DNA of 17,887 bases from an uncultured Phascolarctobacterium sp. (GTDB taxonomy: Bacteria; Bacillota; Negativicutes; Acidaminococcales; Acidaminococcaceae), in the NCBI GenBank assembly GCA_949287345.1, contig CASEGD010000050.1, positions 1 through 17,887 on the forward strand. The letters run 5' to 3'. Below are positions 7,260 to 13,885 of this stretch, piece after piece. The notes under the pieces are model-generated. The model did no database searches and was not told the DNA's origin. It saw nothing but the letters and a program-made list of their open reading frames with translations. Both the position numbers and the translations under genes were made by a program. Position 1 is the stretch's first letter; each line of letters opens with the position of its first letter.

Positions 7260-7281
7260 TTTTGTAAAATTTTTTACAAAA
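7260..7281. repeat. Perfect 10-bp palindrome in the divergent intergenic region
   Basis: The arms TTTTGTAAAA (7260-7269) and TTTTACAAAA (7272-7281) are separated by TT. It is centred about 55 bp upstream of the expected start of the minus-strand exported-protein operon, a distance used by CRP/FNR- or Rex-type regulators (TTGTAA-N6-TTACAA form). It lies about 70 bp upstream of the symporter -35. It is not GC-rich enough for an ordinary terminator. The regulator is unknown. Confidence 0.5.
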
Positions 7282-7317
7282 GCGCCGCAAGATTTAGAAT
7301 TTTCTGCCAAATGCACT

Positions 7318-7339
7318 GTATACATTAAATAGTGTATAC
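7318..7339. promoter_or_regulatory. Probable operator dyad upstream of the symporter promoter
   Basis: A perfect inverted repeat GTATACA-N8-TGTATAC (7318-7324, 7333-7339) ends 7 bp before the -35. The flanking CACT and AGTG form a second overlapping dyad. The position suits an activator or a co-operating repressor. I cannot name the protein. Confidence 0.5.
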
Positions 7340-7346
7340 TTTTTCC

Positions 7347-7374
7347 TTGCCATTATGGCATTATATGGTATAAT
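7347..7374 (+). promoter_or_regulatory. Symporter promoter with a palindrome over the -35
   Basis: TTGCCA (7347-7352) and TATAAT (7369-7374) are 16 bp apart, and the -10 has the TGG extension. The odd palindrome TGCCATTATGGCA (7348-7360) covers the -35 and half the spacer, where a bound repressor would block RNA polymerase. Confidence 0.7.
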
Positions 7375-7386
7375 TAATTTTATAAG

Positions 7387-7420
7387 GCGAAGTAACGGTA
7401 TGGGAACAACATTACTTCGC
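7387..7420 (+). other. Leader hairpin of the symporter mRNA
   Basis: A perfect 9-bp stem GCGAAGTAA/TTACTTCGC (7387-7395, 7412-7420) with a 16-nt loop in the 5' leader. No U-tract follows, so it is not a terminator; it may protect the message or bind a factor. The ribosome site AAAGAGG lies after it. Confidence 0.55.
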
Positions 7421-7452
7421 GTAAAAAATTTAAAAGAAAAGAGGTATTTCAC

Positions 7453-8766
7453 ATGACTGATGAAAACAAAAAAGTTGATGTGAAGGAAACAGCCGATTCC
7501 ATCATCCGCGAAACCAAGGCTAAATCCAACAACAGCCAGTTTATTTTGTGGATGGGGGCATTGGTTCTCGGCGCTGTTTTAGGCTGGATGGGTATTCCGG
7601 CGCTGAACGAGTTCTTTAATTTCGTAGCTACCGTATTTACCCGCCTGTTCCAGTTCATCGCAGTTCCTACTATCGCGCTGGCAGTTATTACCACGCTGGC
7701 GGCTCTTGGCGGCAACAAAGAAACCGGTATTATTTTTGCACATGCAGTTACCTACACCTTGCTTACTACATTTTTAGCCGCCTTCATCGGCCTTGGCCTG
7801 TACCTGTACATTGCTCCGGATAACCTTCCGGCAGACATTGTAAACGCAGGCACCGAAGTTGTTAAAGGCCAAAGCGTTGCAGCGCTCAGCTACTATGACC
7901 ACATCCTCGGCGTTATCCCGAACAACGTACTTGCTCCGTTCCTCAGCGGCAACGTACTTTCCGTTATGCTTATCGCTGCTGCAGTTGGTCTGGCACTGGC
8001 TTTCATGCCCAGAACCGAAAACCGCGAAGCTCTGCTGAAAATCATCCAGGGCGTTCAGGAACTGGCATTCACCCTTATCCGTGCCATCCTCTACGTTCTG
8101 CCGATTGGTATCGTAGCTTTTGCTGGCCAGCTTTCCGCACAGATTGAAGCAGGCGTAATTGTTGGCGCACTGGGCAAATACACCGCAGTTGTAATGCTCG
8201 GCAACGCTATCCAGTTCTTCATCGTTCTGCCGATTATCCTTGTTCTGCGCGGCCTGAACCCGATTTACGTATTCCGCCAGATGGGCCAGGCAATCGCTGT
8301 TGCGCTCTTCACCAAGAGCTCTGCCGGCACCCTGCCTGTAACCCTGGCCTGCTCCGAGCAGAACCTGAAATGCAACCCGAAAGTTTCCCGCTTTGTACTG
8401 CCGATTTGCACCACCATTAACATGAACGGCTGCGCTGCCTTCATTCTGGTAACCTCCCTGTTCCTTATGCAGAACGCAGGCATGGAACTGACCATGACCA
8501 CCATGCTTACCTGGGTATGCATCGCAGTTCTGGCCGCTGTCGGCAACGCAGGCGTACCGATGGGCTGCTACTTCCTGACCCTCTCCTTGATGGCAGGCAT
8601 TGGCGCACCGATTGGTTTGATGGGTATTATCCTGCCGATTTACACCATTATCGACATGATTGAAACCGCCGAAAACGTATGGTCCGACGCTTGCGTATGC
8701 GCAATGGTTGACCACGACCTGAAAGGCAAACTTTCTGAAGACGGCGACATTCCCGCTGCTCTGTAA
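7453..8766 (+). CDS. Sodium-coupled amino-acid symporter, DAACS family, SstT-like pocket
   Basis: A 437-residue inner-membrane transporter of the dicarboxylate/amino acid:cation symporter family (GltPh/GltP/SstT). A hydrophilic N-terminus of about 28 residues precedes the membrane segments. Key elements: hairpin HP1 SSAGTLP (289-295), the TM7 motif at NMNG (323-326), an HP2-like GVPMGCYF...GIGAPIG region, and TM8 DMIETAENVWSD (401-412). In glutamate/aspartate carriers TM7 reads NMDG and TM8 has Arg at the position of E404 here, where it holds the substrate's acidic side chain. This protein has Asn325 and Glu404; Glu is also found there in the Ser/Thr carrier SstT (from memory). A neutral or basic amino acid is therefore more likely than glutamate. 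Regular codon use (CTG, AAC, ATC, CCG) suggests high expression. It stands alone with its own promoter and terminator. Confidence 0.92.
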   Translation: MTDENKKVDVKETADSIIRETKAKSNNSQFILWMGALVLGAVLGWMGIPALNEFFNFVATVFTRLFQFIAVPTIALAVITTLAALGGNKETGIIFAHAVTYTLLTTFLAAFIGLGLYLYIAPDNLPADIVNAGTEVVKGQSVAALSYYDHILGVIPNNVLAPFLSGNVLSVMLIAAAVGLALAFMPRTENREALLKIIQGVQELAFTLIRAILYVLPIGIVAFAGQLSAQIEAGVIVGALGKYTAVVMLGNAIQFFIVLPIILVLRGLNPIYVFRQMGQAIAVALFTKSSAGTLPVTLACSEQNLKCNPKVSRFVLPICTTINMNGCAAFILVTSLFLMQNAGMELTMTTMLTWVCIAVLAAVGNAGVPMGCYFLTLSLMAGIGAPIGLMGIILPIYTIIDMIETAENVWSDACVCAMVDHDLKGKLSEDGDIPAAL

Positions 8767-8781
8767 TTTGCCATAATAAAC

Positions 8782-8817
8782 AAAAAGCACTCTGATTTAA
8801 AATCAGGGTGCTTTTTT
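8782..8817 (+). terminator. Bidirectional terminator between convergent genes
   Basis: The stem AAAAAGCAC-CTGAT / ATCAG-GTGCTTTTT with one mismatch is followed by T6 on the plus strand and T5 on the minus strand. It ends the symporter message and the rrf2-mnmA operon from the other side. Confidence 0.9.
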
Positions 8818-8833
8818 ATTGCCCAAAACTTTA

Positions 8834-9802
8834 TTAAAACCTGTCAAAAACGGAACGGCTGCCGCACTGCAAACTGCGGGCGGAATAATTCGCCAGCGGT
8901 ATAAATGTTAAGCGCTGCGCTTCCGGGAACAGGTAAAAGCCCGTGTACTGGTAGCCGCTGTACTGCGTCAGCGTCAGGCGCACCATGCACGGCACACCGC
9001 CGGACATACATTTAAACTGCATGTACTGCGAGTTCAGCCCCTGAAAGGTTTTATACTCGCCCGCTTCGACAAGCGTTAAATTTTTCAGCTGCTCCGGCAG
9101 CCCCAGCGGCGTTACGTCCACCTGTTGGTAACTGTACTGCGGCGGCGCTTCAAATTCGGTTATCTCGATAACTTCTTCTGCAGGCGTGCCTTTGGATTTA
9201 TCCGCAGGCAGCGTTATATGTTTTGTTACCGGTGCTGGCGGCGGCAGCTGCGTTTTGCCCGCCAGTGCCGCTTTAAAAATCTGCGGCGCATCACCAACAG
9301 CAGCGGCATTAAAGCTCATTGCCACAGTATCGCTCGCGCCTCTGGCAATCATCGGCCCGCTTACGGGCAAGTCTGCCAGCAAATCACTGCCGAACGCATA
9401 CGGAATTGCCAAACTGTAAGCCGCGCCTTCTTTATTAACATAGTAAGTAAAATCCGTAGGTTTGGTTAAGTACAATTTTTCCTGCGGCGGCGTTATTTTA
9501 ACCGTTTTGCGTATTACGCGCGGTTCTTTTTTTACCTGCTGCGCAGTTTTTTCTTCGGCTTCGCCCTCCGGGGCGGATTTTACATTCTGCGCGTTTTTTA
9601 CATTTCCGTTTTGCAGTTGCGTTTTATTTATAACCGGAGGCTTTTTAGCTGCTTCGCCGCTTTCTTTTGCTTCCGGCGCGTTAAGCTGCGCATTAACATC
9701 AGCCAGCATGTCAGATGTGATGGCGTTGGGCTGCACCTGTGCCGCCTGCGCACTGCCAGCCAACAGCAGGCACGCTGTTAAAATACCGATAGTTTTCTTC
9801 AT
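8834..9802 (-). CDS. Exported protein of unknown function downstream of mnmA
   Basis: A 322-residue protein with a signal peptide (residues 1-20, cut after AQA). A low-complexity linker rich in Ala, Lys, Glu, Gln and Pro follows to about residue 110, and then a globular C-terminal half with YYVNKEGAAYSLAIPYAFGSDLL and LTQYSGYQYTGFYLF. A disordered linker after the signal peptide is typical of periplasmic proteins that reach toward the wall or the outer membrane. Three cysteines in the last 60 residues could form a disulphide. The start follows AAAGGAG by 7 nt, and that site lies inside the end of mnmA: only 3 bp separate the two genes. Expression is therefore tied to the rrf2-HD-mnmA operon, though no link to tRNA thiolation is evident. 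I do not recognise a family. Confidence 0.82.
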   Translation of the reverse strand: MKKTIGILTACLLLAGSAQAAQVQPNAITSDMLADVNAQLNAPEAKESGEAAKKPPVINKTQLQNGNVKNAQNVKSAPEGEAEEKTAQQVKKEPRVIRKTVKITPPQEKLYLTKPTDFTYYVNKEGAAYSLAIPYAFGSDLLADLPVSGPMIARGASDTVAMSFNAAAVGDAPQIFKAALAGKTQLPPPAPVTKHITLPADKSKGTPAEEVIEITEFEAPPQYSYQQVDVTPLGLPEQLKNLTLVEAGEYKTFQGLNSQYMQFKCMSGGVPCMVRLTLTQYSGYQYTGFYLFPEAQRLTFIPLANYSARSLQCGSRSVFDRF

Positions 9803-9805
9803 GGT

Positions 9806-10888
9806 TTACTCCTTTAACGCGGTTTTGATAATGCCGCCGCCGACAACGTATTCGCCGCTGTAAAATACCACGGCCTGCCCCGGCGTTACGGCGCGCATCG
9901 GCTCGTCAAACGTAACCTTTACGCAACCGCCGCAAGGCTCAATCGTTGCAGGCACATCCTCCTGACGGTAGCGCGTTTTGGCGGTTACACGCAGCGGCGC
10001 GTCCAGCTTGTCAAGCATAATAAAATTGCAGTTTTCCGCAAGCAGGGCTTTACTAAACAACGCCTCCTGCGGGCCAACGATGACATTGCCGCTTGCCATG
10101 TCCTTATCGATAACGTACAACGGGTATTCATAGGCAATGCCCAAGCCTTTGCGCTGGCCGATGGTGTAGTTTATCATGCCCTTGTGCTTACCCAGAATCT
10201 GCCCGTTGAGATGCACAAAATTACCAGCAGCGAGCTGCGCTTTTTCCACGCGCCCAATCAGCCCAGCATAATCGCCGTCAGGCACAAAGCAAATGTCCTG
10301 GCTGTCAGGCTTCTGCGCCGTTACCAGCCCCGCCGCTTCCGCCGTTTGGCGTATTTCGTCCTTGCTCACTTCCGCCAGCGGCAAAAGCACATGCGCAAGC
10401 TGCTCCTGCGTCAGGCTGAACAGCATATAGCTCTGGTCCTTGCGCCTGTCCTCGCCGCGCGCCAGCAGCCAGCGCCCTCGTTCCTCATCATAAAAAATGC
10501 GTGCGTAATGCCCTGTCGCTAAATAATCACAGCCCAGCGCTTTGGCGTAATCCAAAAGCGCGCCGAACTTGATGTATTTGTTGCAGTCCACGCACGGGTT
10601 AGGCGTGCGCCCGCACTGATATTCTTCGATAAAATGGCGGATGACCTTACTGCGGAAGCAGCCGCACAAATCTACAACCTTGTGTTCAATGCCCAGCTTT
10701 GCCGCAACCGCCTGCGCATCCTTAATGTCGCGCTCAATGTTCAGCGCCGCACCCGGCAGCCCGATATCCTCGCCGCCGAACATCCGCGCCGTCGCACCCA
10801 CAACTTCATAACCCTGCTGCAAAAGCATCAGCGCCGCCGCCGAACTGTCCACGCCGCCGCTCATGGCGGCTAAAACCTTTTTGCTCAT
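9806..10888 (-). CDS. mnmA: tRNA-specific 2-thiouridylase
   Basis: Makes 2-thiouridine at wobble position 34 of tRNA-Lys(UUU), -Glu(UUC) and -Gln(UUG), taking sulphur from a cysteine desulphurase and using ATP to activate the base. The 360-residue cytoplasmic protein has the PP-loop SGGVDSS (10-16), the NPCVDC motif with catalytic Cys99, the second catalytic Cys200 in DSQDICFVP, the tRNA-contacting GQRKGLGI stretch and a C-terminal beta-barrel. The length is normal. Its ATG overlaps the TGA of the HD gene (ATGA), and no strong ribosome site precedes it, so translation is probably coupled. The usual partner iscS is not in the window, although the operon begins with an Rrf2 regulator as in classical rrf2-iscS-mnmA clusters. 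Confidence 0.97.
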   Translation of the reverse strand: MSKKVLAAMSGGVDSSAAALMLLQQGYEVVGATARMFGGEDIGLPGAALNIERDIKDAQAVAAKLGIEHKVVDLCGCFRSKVIRHFIEEYQCGRTPNPCVDCNKYIKFGALLDYAKALGCDYLATGHYARIFYDEERGRWLLARGEDRRKDQSYMLFSLTQEQLAHVLLPLAEVSKDEIRQTAEAAGLVTAQKPDSQDICFVPDGDYAGLIGRVEKAQLAAGNFVHLNGQILGKHKGMINYTIGQRKGLGIAYEYPLYVIDKDMASGNVIVGPQEALFSKALLAENCNFIMLDKLDAPLRVTAKTRYRQEDVPATIEPCGGCVKVTFDEPMRAVTPGQAVVFYSGEYVVGGGIIKTALKE

Positions 10889-11472
10889 TTTTCAAAACCG
10901 GCGCAGATTTCGTTAATCTTCGCTTCATCCACACGCATGGCGGCAATGGTTTTTTCAAACAGCTCGTCCAGCGTCCAGCCAAGCATTTCAGCGCCCTGCG
11001 CGATAACCTCGCGGTGGCAGCCCGCAGCAAACTTTTTATCCTTAAACTTTTTCTTCAGCGATTTTACTTCCATATCGCTGACGCTTTTAGACGGGCGCAT
11101 TAAAGCCGCCGCGCCGATGAGGCCGGTCAGTTCGTCAGCCGCAAACAGCACCTTTTCCATCTGGTGTTCCGGCGCAATATCAACGCACAGGCCGTAGCCG
11201 TGGCACGCCGTAGCGTGTATGAGTTTTTCGTCAATACCGCGTTCGCGCATAATCTCCTGCGATTTTACGCAGTGCTGATCAGGGTACATTTCAAAATCAA
11301 GGTCGTGCAAAAGCCCTGCCAGCGCCCAAAAATCGGCTTCATCGCCATAGCCAAGTTCGTTCGCGTACCAGCGCATAACGCCTTCCACCGTCAGCGCATG
11401 GCGCAGATGAAACGGGTCTTTGTTATATTCCTTTAATAATTCCCATGCCTGTTCGCGTGTTAAATTCTCCAT
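10885..11472 (-). CDS. HD-domain (HDIG-type) hydrolase
   Basis: A 195-residue cytoplasmic metal-dependent phosphohydrolase of the HD superfamily. The metal ligands are visible in order: His25 (FHLRHA), His56-Asp57 (GLLHDLDFE), His86/His91 (HATACHGYG) and Asp113 (AADELTG). The C-terminal part (PSKSVSDMEVKSLKKKFKDKKFAAG) fits the small HDIG proteins often annotated as hydrolases, whose substrate is unknown (nucleotides or phosphate esters are likely). GGGAGG precedes ATG by 8 nt. It lies 44 bp after rrf2 and overlaps mnmA by 4 bp, so it is the second gene of that operon; it takes the place where iscS often stands. Confidence 0.9.
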   Translation of the reverse strand: MENLTREQAWELLKEYNKDPFHLRHALTVEGVMRWYANELGYGDEADFWALAGLLHDLDFEMYPDQHCVKSQEIMRERGIDEKLIHATACHGYGLCVDIAPEHQMEKVLFAADELTGLIGAAALMRPSKSVSDMEVKSLKKKFKDKKFAAGCHREVIAQGAEMLGWTLDELFEKTIAAMRVDEAKINEICAGFEK

Positions 11473-11516
11473 AAAAAATTCCTCCCAAATATTTATCGCA
11501 AAAGTTTTAAACGGCT

Positions 11517-11948
11517 TTATTTACAGCAGCATTTTTCGTCCTGCCACTGCATTAAATCGGCCAGCGTGATGTTATCGACGACGCCGTTAATCGCGTTGCC
11601 GATACGCCGCCACACTTCCGTCGTTACGCAGTCGTCCATGCGCGGGCAGCTTGCCGGATGCACCGACGCCGCACACGCCACCGGGGCAAGGTCGCCCTCC
11701 AGCACGCGCAGAATCTCGCCCACCGTGCAGGCTTCCGGTTCTTTTGCCAGTTTATAGCCGCCCTGCGCGCCACGGGCACTTACTACCAGCCCCGCCTTGC
11801 TTAAACGGCTGATAATCTGCTCCAGATACTTGTCCGAAATATCCTGCCGCAGCGAAATTTCCTTAACCGGAGTGTAGCCGTATTGATGATTGTTTGCCAA
11901 ATCGAGCATTAAGCGCAAAGCGTAACGCCCCTTAGTTGAAATCTTCAT
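11517..11948 (-). CDS. Rrf2/IscR-family transcriptional regulator
   Basis: A 143-residue winged-helix regulator. The N-terminal MKISTKGRYALRLMLDLA and ISDKYLEQIISRLSKAGLV...GAQGGY make up the DNA-binding domain. Three cysteines at 92, 101 and 107 match the Fe-S cluster site of IscR, with Cys74 extra. The C-terminus ends in three consecutive cysteines (140-142), which is unusual. It probably senses Fe-S or cysteine status and controls its own operon. I start at ATG 11948 since AGGAG lies 7-8 nt before it; the TTG two codons upstream is too close. An operator-like dyad fills the promoter spacer just ahead of the gene, which strongly suggests autoregulation. IscR and CymR-like roles cannot be separated from sequence alone, though the cysteines favour the Fe-S type. 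Confidence 0.92.
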   Translation of the reverse strand: MKISTKGRYALRLMLDLANNHQYGYTPVKEISLRQDISDKYLEQIISRLSKAGLVVSARGAQGGYKLAKEPEACTVGEILRVLEGDLAPVACAASVHPASCPRMDDCVTTEVWRRIGNAINGVVDNITLADLMQWQDEKCCCK

Positions 11949-11971
11949 GCCCAAACTCCTTTCGTAAAAAT

Positions 11972-12000
11972 ATTTTACTACTAACGCAGTAGGAATTCAA
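11972..12000 (-). promoter_or_regulatory. rrf2 operon promoter with operator in the spacer
   Basis: On the minus strand TTGAAT (11995-12000) and TAAAAT (11972-11977) are 17 bp apart. The dyad CTACTAACGCAGTAG (11978-11992, arms CTACT/AGTAG) fills almost the entire spacer. A protein bound there excludes RNA polymerase, consistent with autorepression by the Rrf2 product. Confidence 0.72.
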
Positions 12001-12038
12001 TAAAAACTTGTTTTTTCACCATCCCGCCCGCGGCGGAT

Positions 12039-12067
12039 AAAATAAAAAATTAACGGTTTTTTATTTT
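12039..12067. repeat. AT-only perfect inverted repeat in a divergent intergenic region
   Basis: The 11-bp arms AAAATAAAAAA (12039-12049) and TTTTTTATTTT (12057-12067) surround TTAACGG. It lies between the rrf2 operon and the plus-strand unit. It lacks the GC stem of a terminator; a binding site or DNA-bending element is possible. Confidence 0.4.
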
Positions 12068-12076
12068 GCCTGTATG

Positions 12077-12085
12077 TGTTAAAAT
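12077..12085 (+). promoter_or_regulatory. Possible promoter of the 12134 gene
   Basis: TGTTAAAAT gives a -10 TAAAAT (12080-12085) with TGn extension, about 50 bp before the start. The -35 region is only a T-run. Confidence 0.3.
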
Positions 12086-12133
12086 AAAAGCATAAATTTC
12101 ATTTTAAAAAACTATAAGCCGGAGGCGTTGACA

Positions 12134-12481
12134 ATGGAAAATAAAGAAAACATGGATATTGAAAAAGAGTTTCAGCATTATCTTGATATTTTTAAAAAGG
12201 ACAAGGAGCTGGGCAAGGCTTTAAGCCTCGTTTCCTTCCCAGCGCTGTTCAACGATAAATTTTTGCAGGAGCACAGCAAATTCACTTCGCTGAACGATTT
12301 GGTCATCCGCAGCGGCTTCGGCATTATGAACCTGCTGGAAGTTGAAAACGTGAACCAGGAAAAATGGAACGCTTACATTGCCAAAAACAGTAACTGCACC
12401 ACCTGGTACGAATTTGGCAAGCTGGCGATGATTGAATGGATGAAAGCCAAAATTGAGGAAGTAAAAAACGCAGCCAACTGA
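12134..12481 (+). CDS. Small cytoplasmic protein of unknown function
   Basis: A 115-residue, highly charged, mostly helical protein (N-terminal ENKENMDIEKEFQHYLDIFKKDKELGKAL) without signal peptide or membrane segment. The middle (FTSLNDLVIRSGFGIMNLLEV) and end (TTWYEFGKLAMIEWMKAKIEEVK) look like packed helices. One Cys is present. I do not recognise a family. GGAGG (12121-12125) lies 8 nt before ATG 12134; a TTG two codons upstream would be too close. It is followed after 31 bp by the AEC transporter in the same direction, so the two probably share a transcript, and it may be a partner of that transporter, but this is only by position. Confidence 0.78.
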   Translation: MENKENMDIEKEFQHYLDIFKKDKELGKALSLVSFPALFNDKFLQEHSKFTSLNDLVIRSGFGIMNLLEVENVNQEKWNAYIAKNSNCTTWYEFGKLAMIEWMKAKIEEVKNAAN

Positions 12482-12512
12482 TTTAAATCCGGCGGAAAGG
12501 ATGTGAGCCCGC

Positions 12513-13406
12513 GTGGATATTGTACTGCATGCGTTTGAAGGCGTTTTTACCGTCAGCCTGATGGTACTGGCAGGCTATTACCTGGGCAGCCACCACTGGT
12601 TTTCGGACGAAAGCCTGAACCTGATTTCCAAACTGATTACCAAAATCTGCCTGCCGTTATATATGATTGTCAATTTAACGGAAACGCTGACGCACGACAC
12701 GGTTATCCAGATGAGCAGCGGCCTGCCGGTCGCCGTTTCGTCGATGATTATCTGCTTTATCGTGGGCCAGCTTGTTGTGCGCTTCGCCAATATCCCCAGG
12801 GGAAGGCGCGGCGTTTTGGCGGCAGTATTTTTTGTTACCAACACAATTTTAATCGGCCTGCCGTTATCGACGGAGCTGTTCGGCACCAAGTGCATACCGT
12901 TTGTGCTGGTTTACTACATGGCCAACACCGTAGTGTTCTGGGTTGTGGCGGCGCATATCATCGCCGTGGACGGCAGCGAAAAAGTACCGCCGCTGTTTAG
13001 CCTGCAAACCTTAAAGGTGATGCTGGAGCTGCACCTGCCGCACCCGCTGCTCGTTTCATTCCGCTATATGGGCAATATGACGACGCCGCTGGCGATGCTG
13101 TTTATCGGCGCGGTTGTCAGCAACGCGGACTGGAGCAAAATCCATTTTGACCGCATGATTTTGCTGGCGCTGTTCGGGCGCTTTGTTGTGTGCCCGCTGG
13201 GCATTATTTTAATGGCGCCGCTGGTTGGCATACCGCCATTGATGACGCAGGTGTTCACCATTCAGGCTGCCATGCCCGCGCCTTCCGTTTTGCCGGTGCT
13301 TGCCAAAAACTACGGCGCAGACTACGAATACGCGGCGACGCTGACGGTTGTTACCACCGTGCTGGCTGTTGTGGTAATGCCGTTTTATATGTGGGTAGTT
13401 TCGTAA
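12513..13406 (+). CDS. AEC-family (auxin efflux carrier) transporter
   Basis: A 297-residue inner-membrane protein with about ten hydrophobic segments and the family's two-half layout. The N-terminal half has GYYLGSHHWFSDESLNLISKLITKICLPLYM (the broken-helix Pro region), and the C-terminal half has TIQAAMPAPSVLPVLAKNYGADYEYAATLTVVTTVLAVVVMPFY, typical of this family. Bacterial members export or exchange carboxylic acids such as malate; the substrate here is unknown. It starts at GTG. The purine-rich AAAGGATGTGAG upstream is rather far (about 12 nt), so the start is less certain than for its neighbours; no better in-frame start is visible. It lies 31 bp after the 12134 gene. No clear terminator follows before the LexA-box promoter. 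Confidence 0.88.
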   Translation: MDIVLHAFEGVFTVSLMVLAGYYLGSHHWFSDESLNLISKLITKICLPLYMIVNLTETLTHDTVIQMSSGLPVAVSSMIICFIVGQLVVRFANIPRGRRGVLAAVFFVTNTILIGLPLSTELFGTKCIPFVLVYYMANTVVFWVVAAHIIAVDGSEKVPPLFSLQTLKVMLELHLPHPLLVSFRYMGNMTTPLAMLFIGAVVSNADWSKIHFDRMILLALFGRFVVCPLGIILMAPLVGIPPLMTQVFTIQAAMPAPSVLPVLAKNYGADYEYAATLTVVTTVLAVVVMPFYMWVVS

Positions 13407-13430
13407 GCGTTTGCCTTTTTAGATATTTTA

Positions 13431-13444
13431 CGAACAAATTTTCA
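13431..13444 (+). promoter_or_regulatory. Weaker LexA-like box upstream of the LysM gene
   Basis: CGAACAAATTTTCA matches the Firmicute LexA consensus CGAACRNRYGTTYC at 12 of 14 positions and lies 10 bp before the -35. A further half-site GTTCG sits at 13469-13473 within the promoter spacer. Confidence 0.5.
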
Positions 13445-13453
13445 TAAATATGC

Positions 13454-13482
13454 TTGACAAAATGTGATGTTCGTTTTATTAT
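13454..13482 (+). promoter_or_regulatory. Promoter of the LysM gene
   Basis: TTGACA (13454-13459), a perfect -35, and TATTAT (13477-13482) are 17 bp apart. The expected start site (about 13489) lies directly ahead of the strong LexA box, so a bound repressor would block it. Confidence 0.75.
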
Positions 13483-13490
13483 ATTTGTAA

Positions 13491-13504
13491 CGAACAGATG
13501 TTTT
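13491..13504 (+). promoter_or_regulatory. LexA (SOS) box
   Basis: CGAACAGATGTTTT matches the Bacillus-type LexA consensus CGAACRNRYGTTYC at 13 of 14 positions and overlaps the expected transcription start of the LysM gene. This predicts induction by DNA damage. Confidence 0.72.
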
Positions 13505-13523
13505 GAAAGGCAGTTGATTATTT

Positions 13524-13838
13524 ATGAAAAAGCTTATAACTGTAATTATGGCAAGCCTTTTATTATACAGCGGCTATGTTTTGGGCACCTGCGCCGCGGC
13601 CGATGAAGTTTACACCACCAAAACCGTAACCGTATACAGCGGCGACACCATGTGGGATATCGCCTCCCGCTGGACGGAGGACGGAGAAGACGTGCGCGCG
13701 GTTATCTACCGCATTTGCGAAGCCAACGGGCTGGCAAGCACCGACTTGCAGCCGGGGCAGAAAATTATCGTGCCGGTGCGCGTACAGCTTAACGATGCCA
13801 ACATGATGCTTGCCGAAGCAGCGAACAACCATTTATAA
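13524..13838 (+). CDS. Exported LysM protein resembling the SOS cell-division inhibitor YneA
   Basis: A 104-residue protein with an N-terminal hydrophobic segment (residues 1-25), a signal peptide or single membrane anchor, and one LysM peptidoglycan-binding domain (about 31-82: KTVTVYSGDTMWDIASRWTEDG...IYRICEANGL...LQPGQKIIVPV). This size and layout match Bacillus YneA, made under LexA control to delay division after DNA damage. A LexA box covers the promoter here, supporting the same role; lexA itself is not adjacent. With two membranes, the LysM part would sit in the periplasm on the wall. The ribosome site AAAGG lies 13 nt before ATG, unusually far, which may keep translation low. A plain LysM wall protein remains possible. 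Confidence 0.85.
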   Translation: MKKLITVIMASLLLYSGYVLGTCAAADEVYTTKTVTVYSGDTMWDIASRWTEDGEDVRAVIYRICEANGLASTDLQPGQKIIVPVRVQLNDANMMLAEAANNHL

Positions 13839-13848
13839 AAAGCCAAAC

Positions 13849-13885
13849 AAAAAGAGGACTGATAATTTTATCAGCCCTCTTTTTT
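13849..13885 (+). terminator. Bidirectional terminator between the LysM gene and dpaL
   Basis: The stem AAAAAGAGG-CTGATA / TATCAG-CCTCTTTTT with one mismatch, loop ATTT and seven Ts. On the minus strand its A-run side touches the dpaL stop codon, so it also ends the purB-purA-dpaL message. Confidence 0.9.

Noticed and set aside
7774..8790. 338-codon minus-strand frame opposite the symporter
   Set aside because: The protein is rich in Asn, Gln, Cys and His with no domain, and it is the antisense shadow of a clear membrane transporter with strong codon bias.
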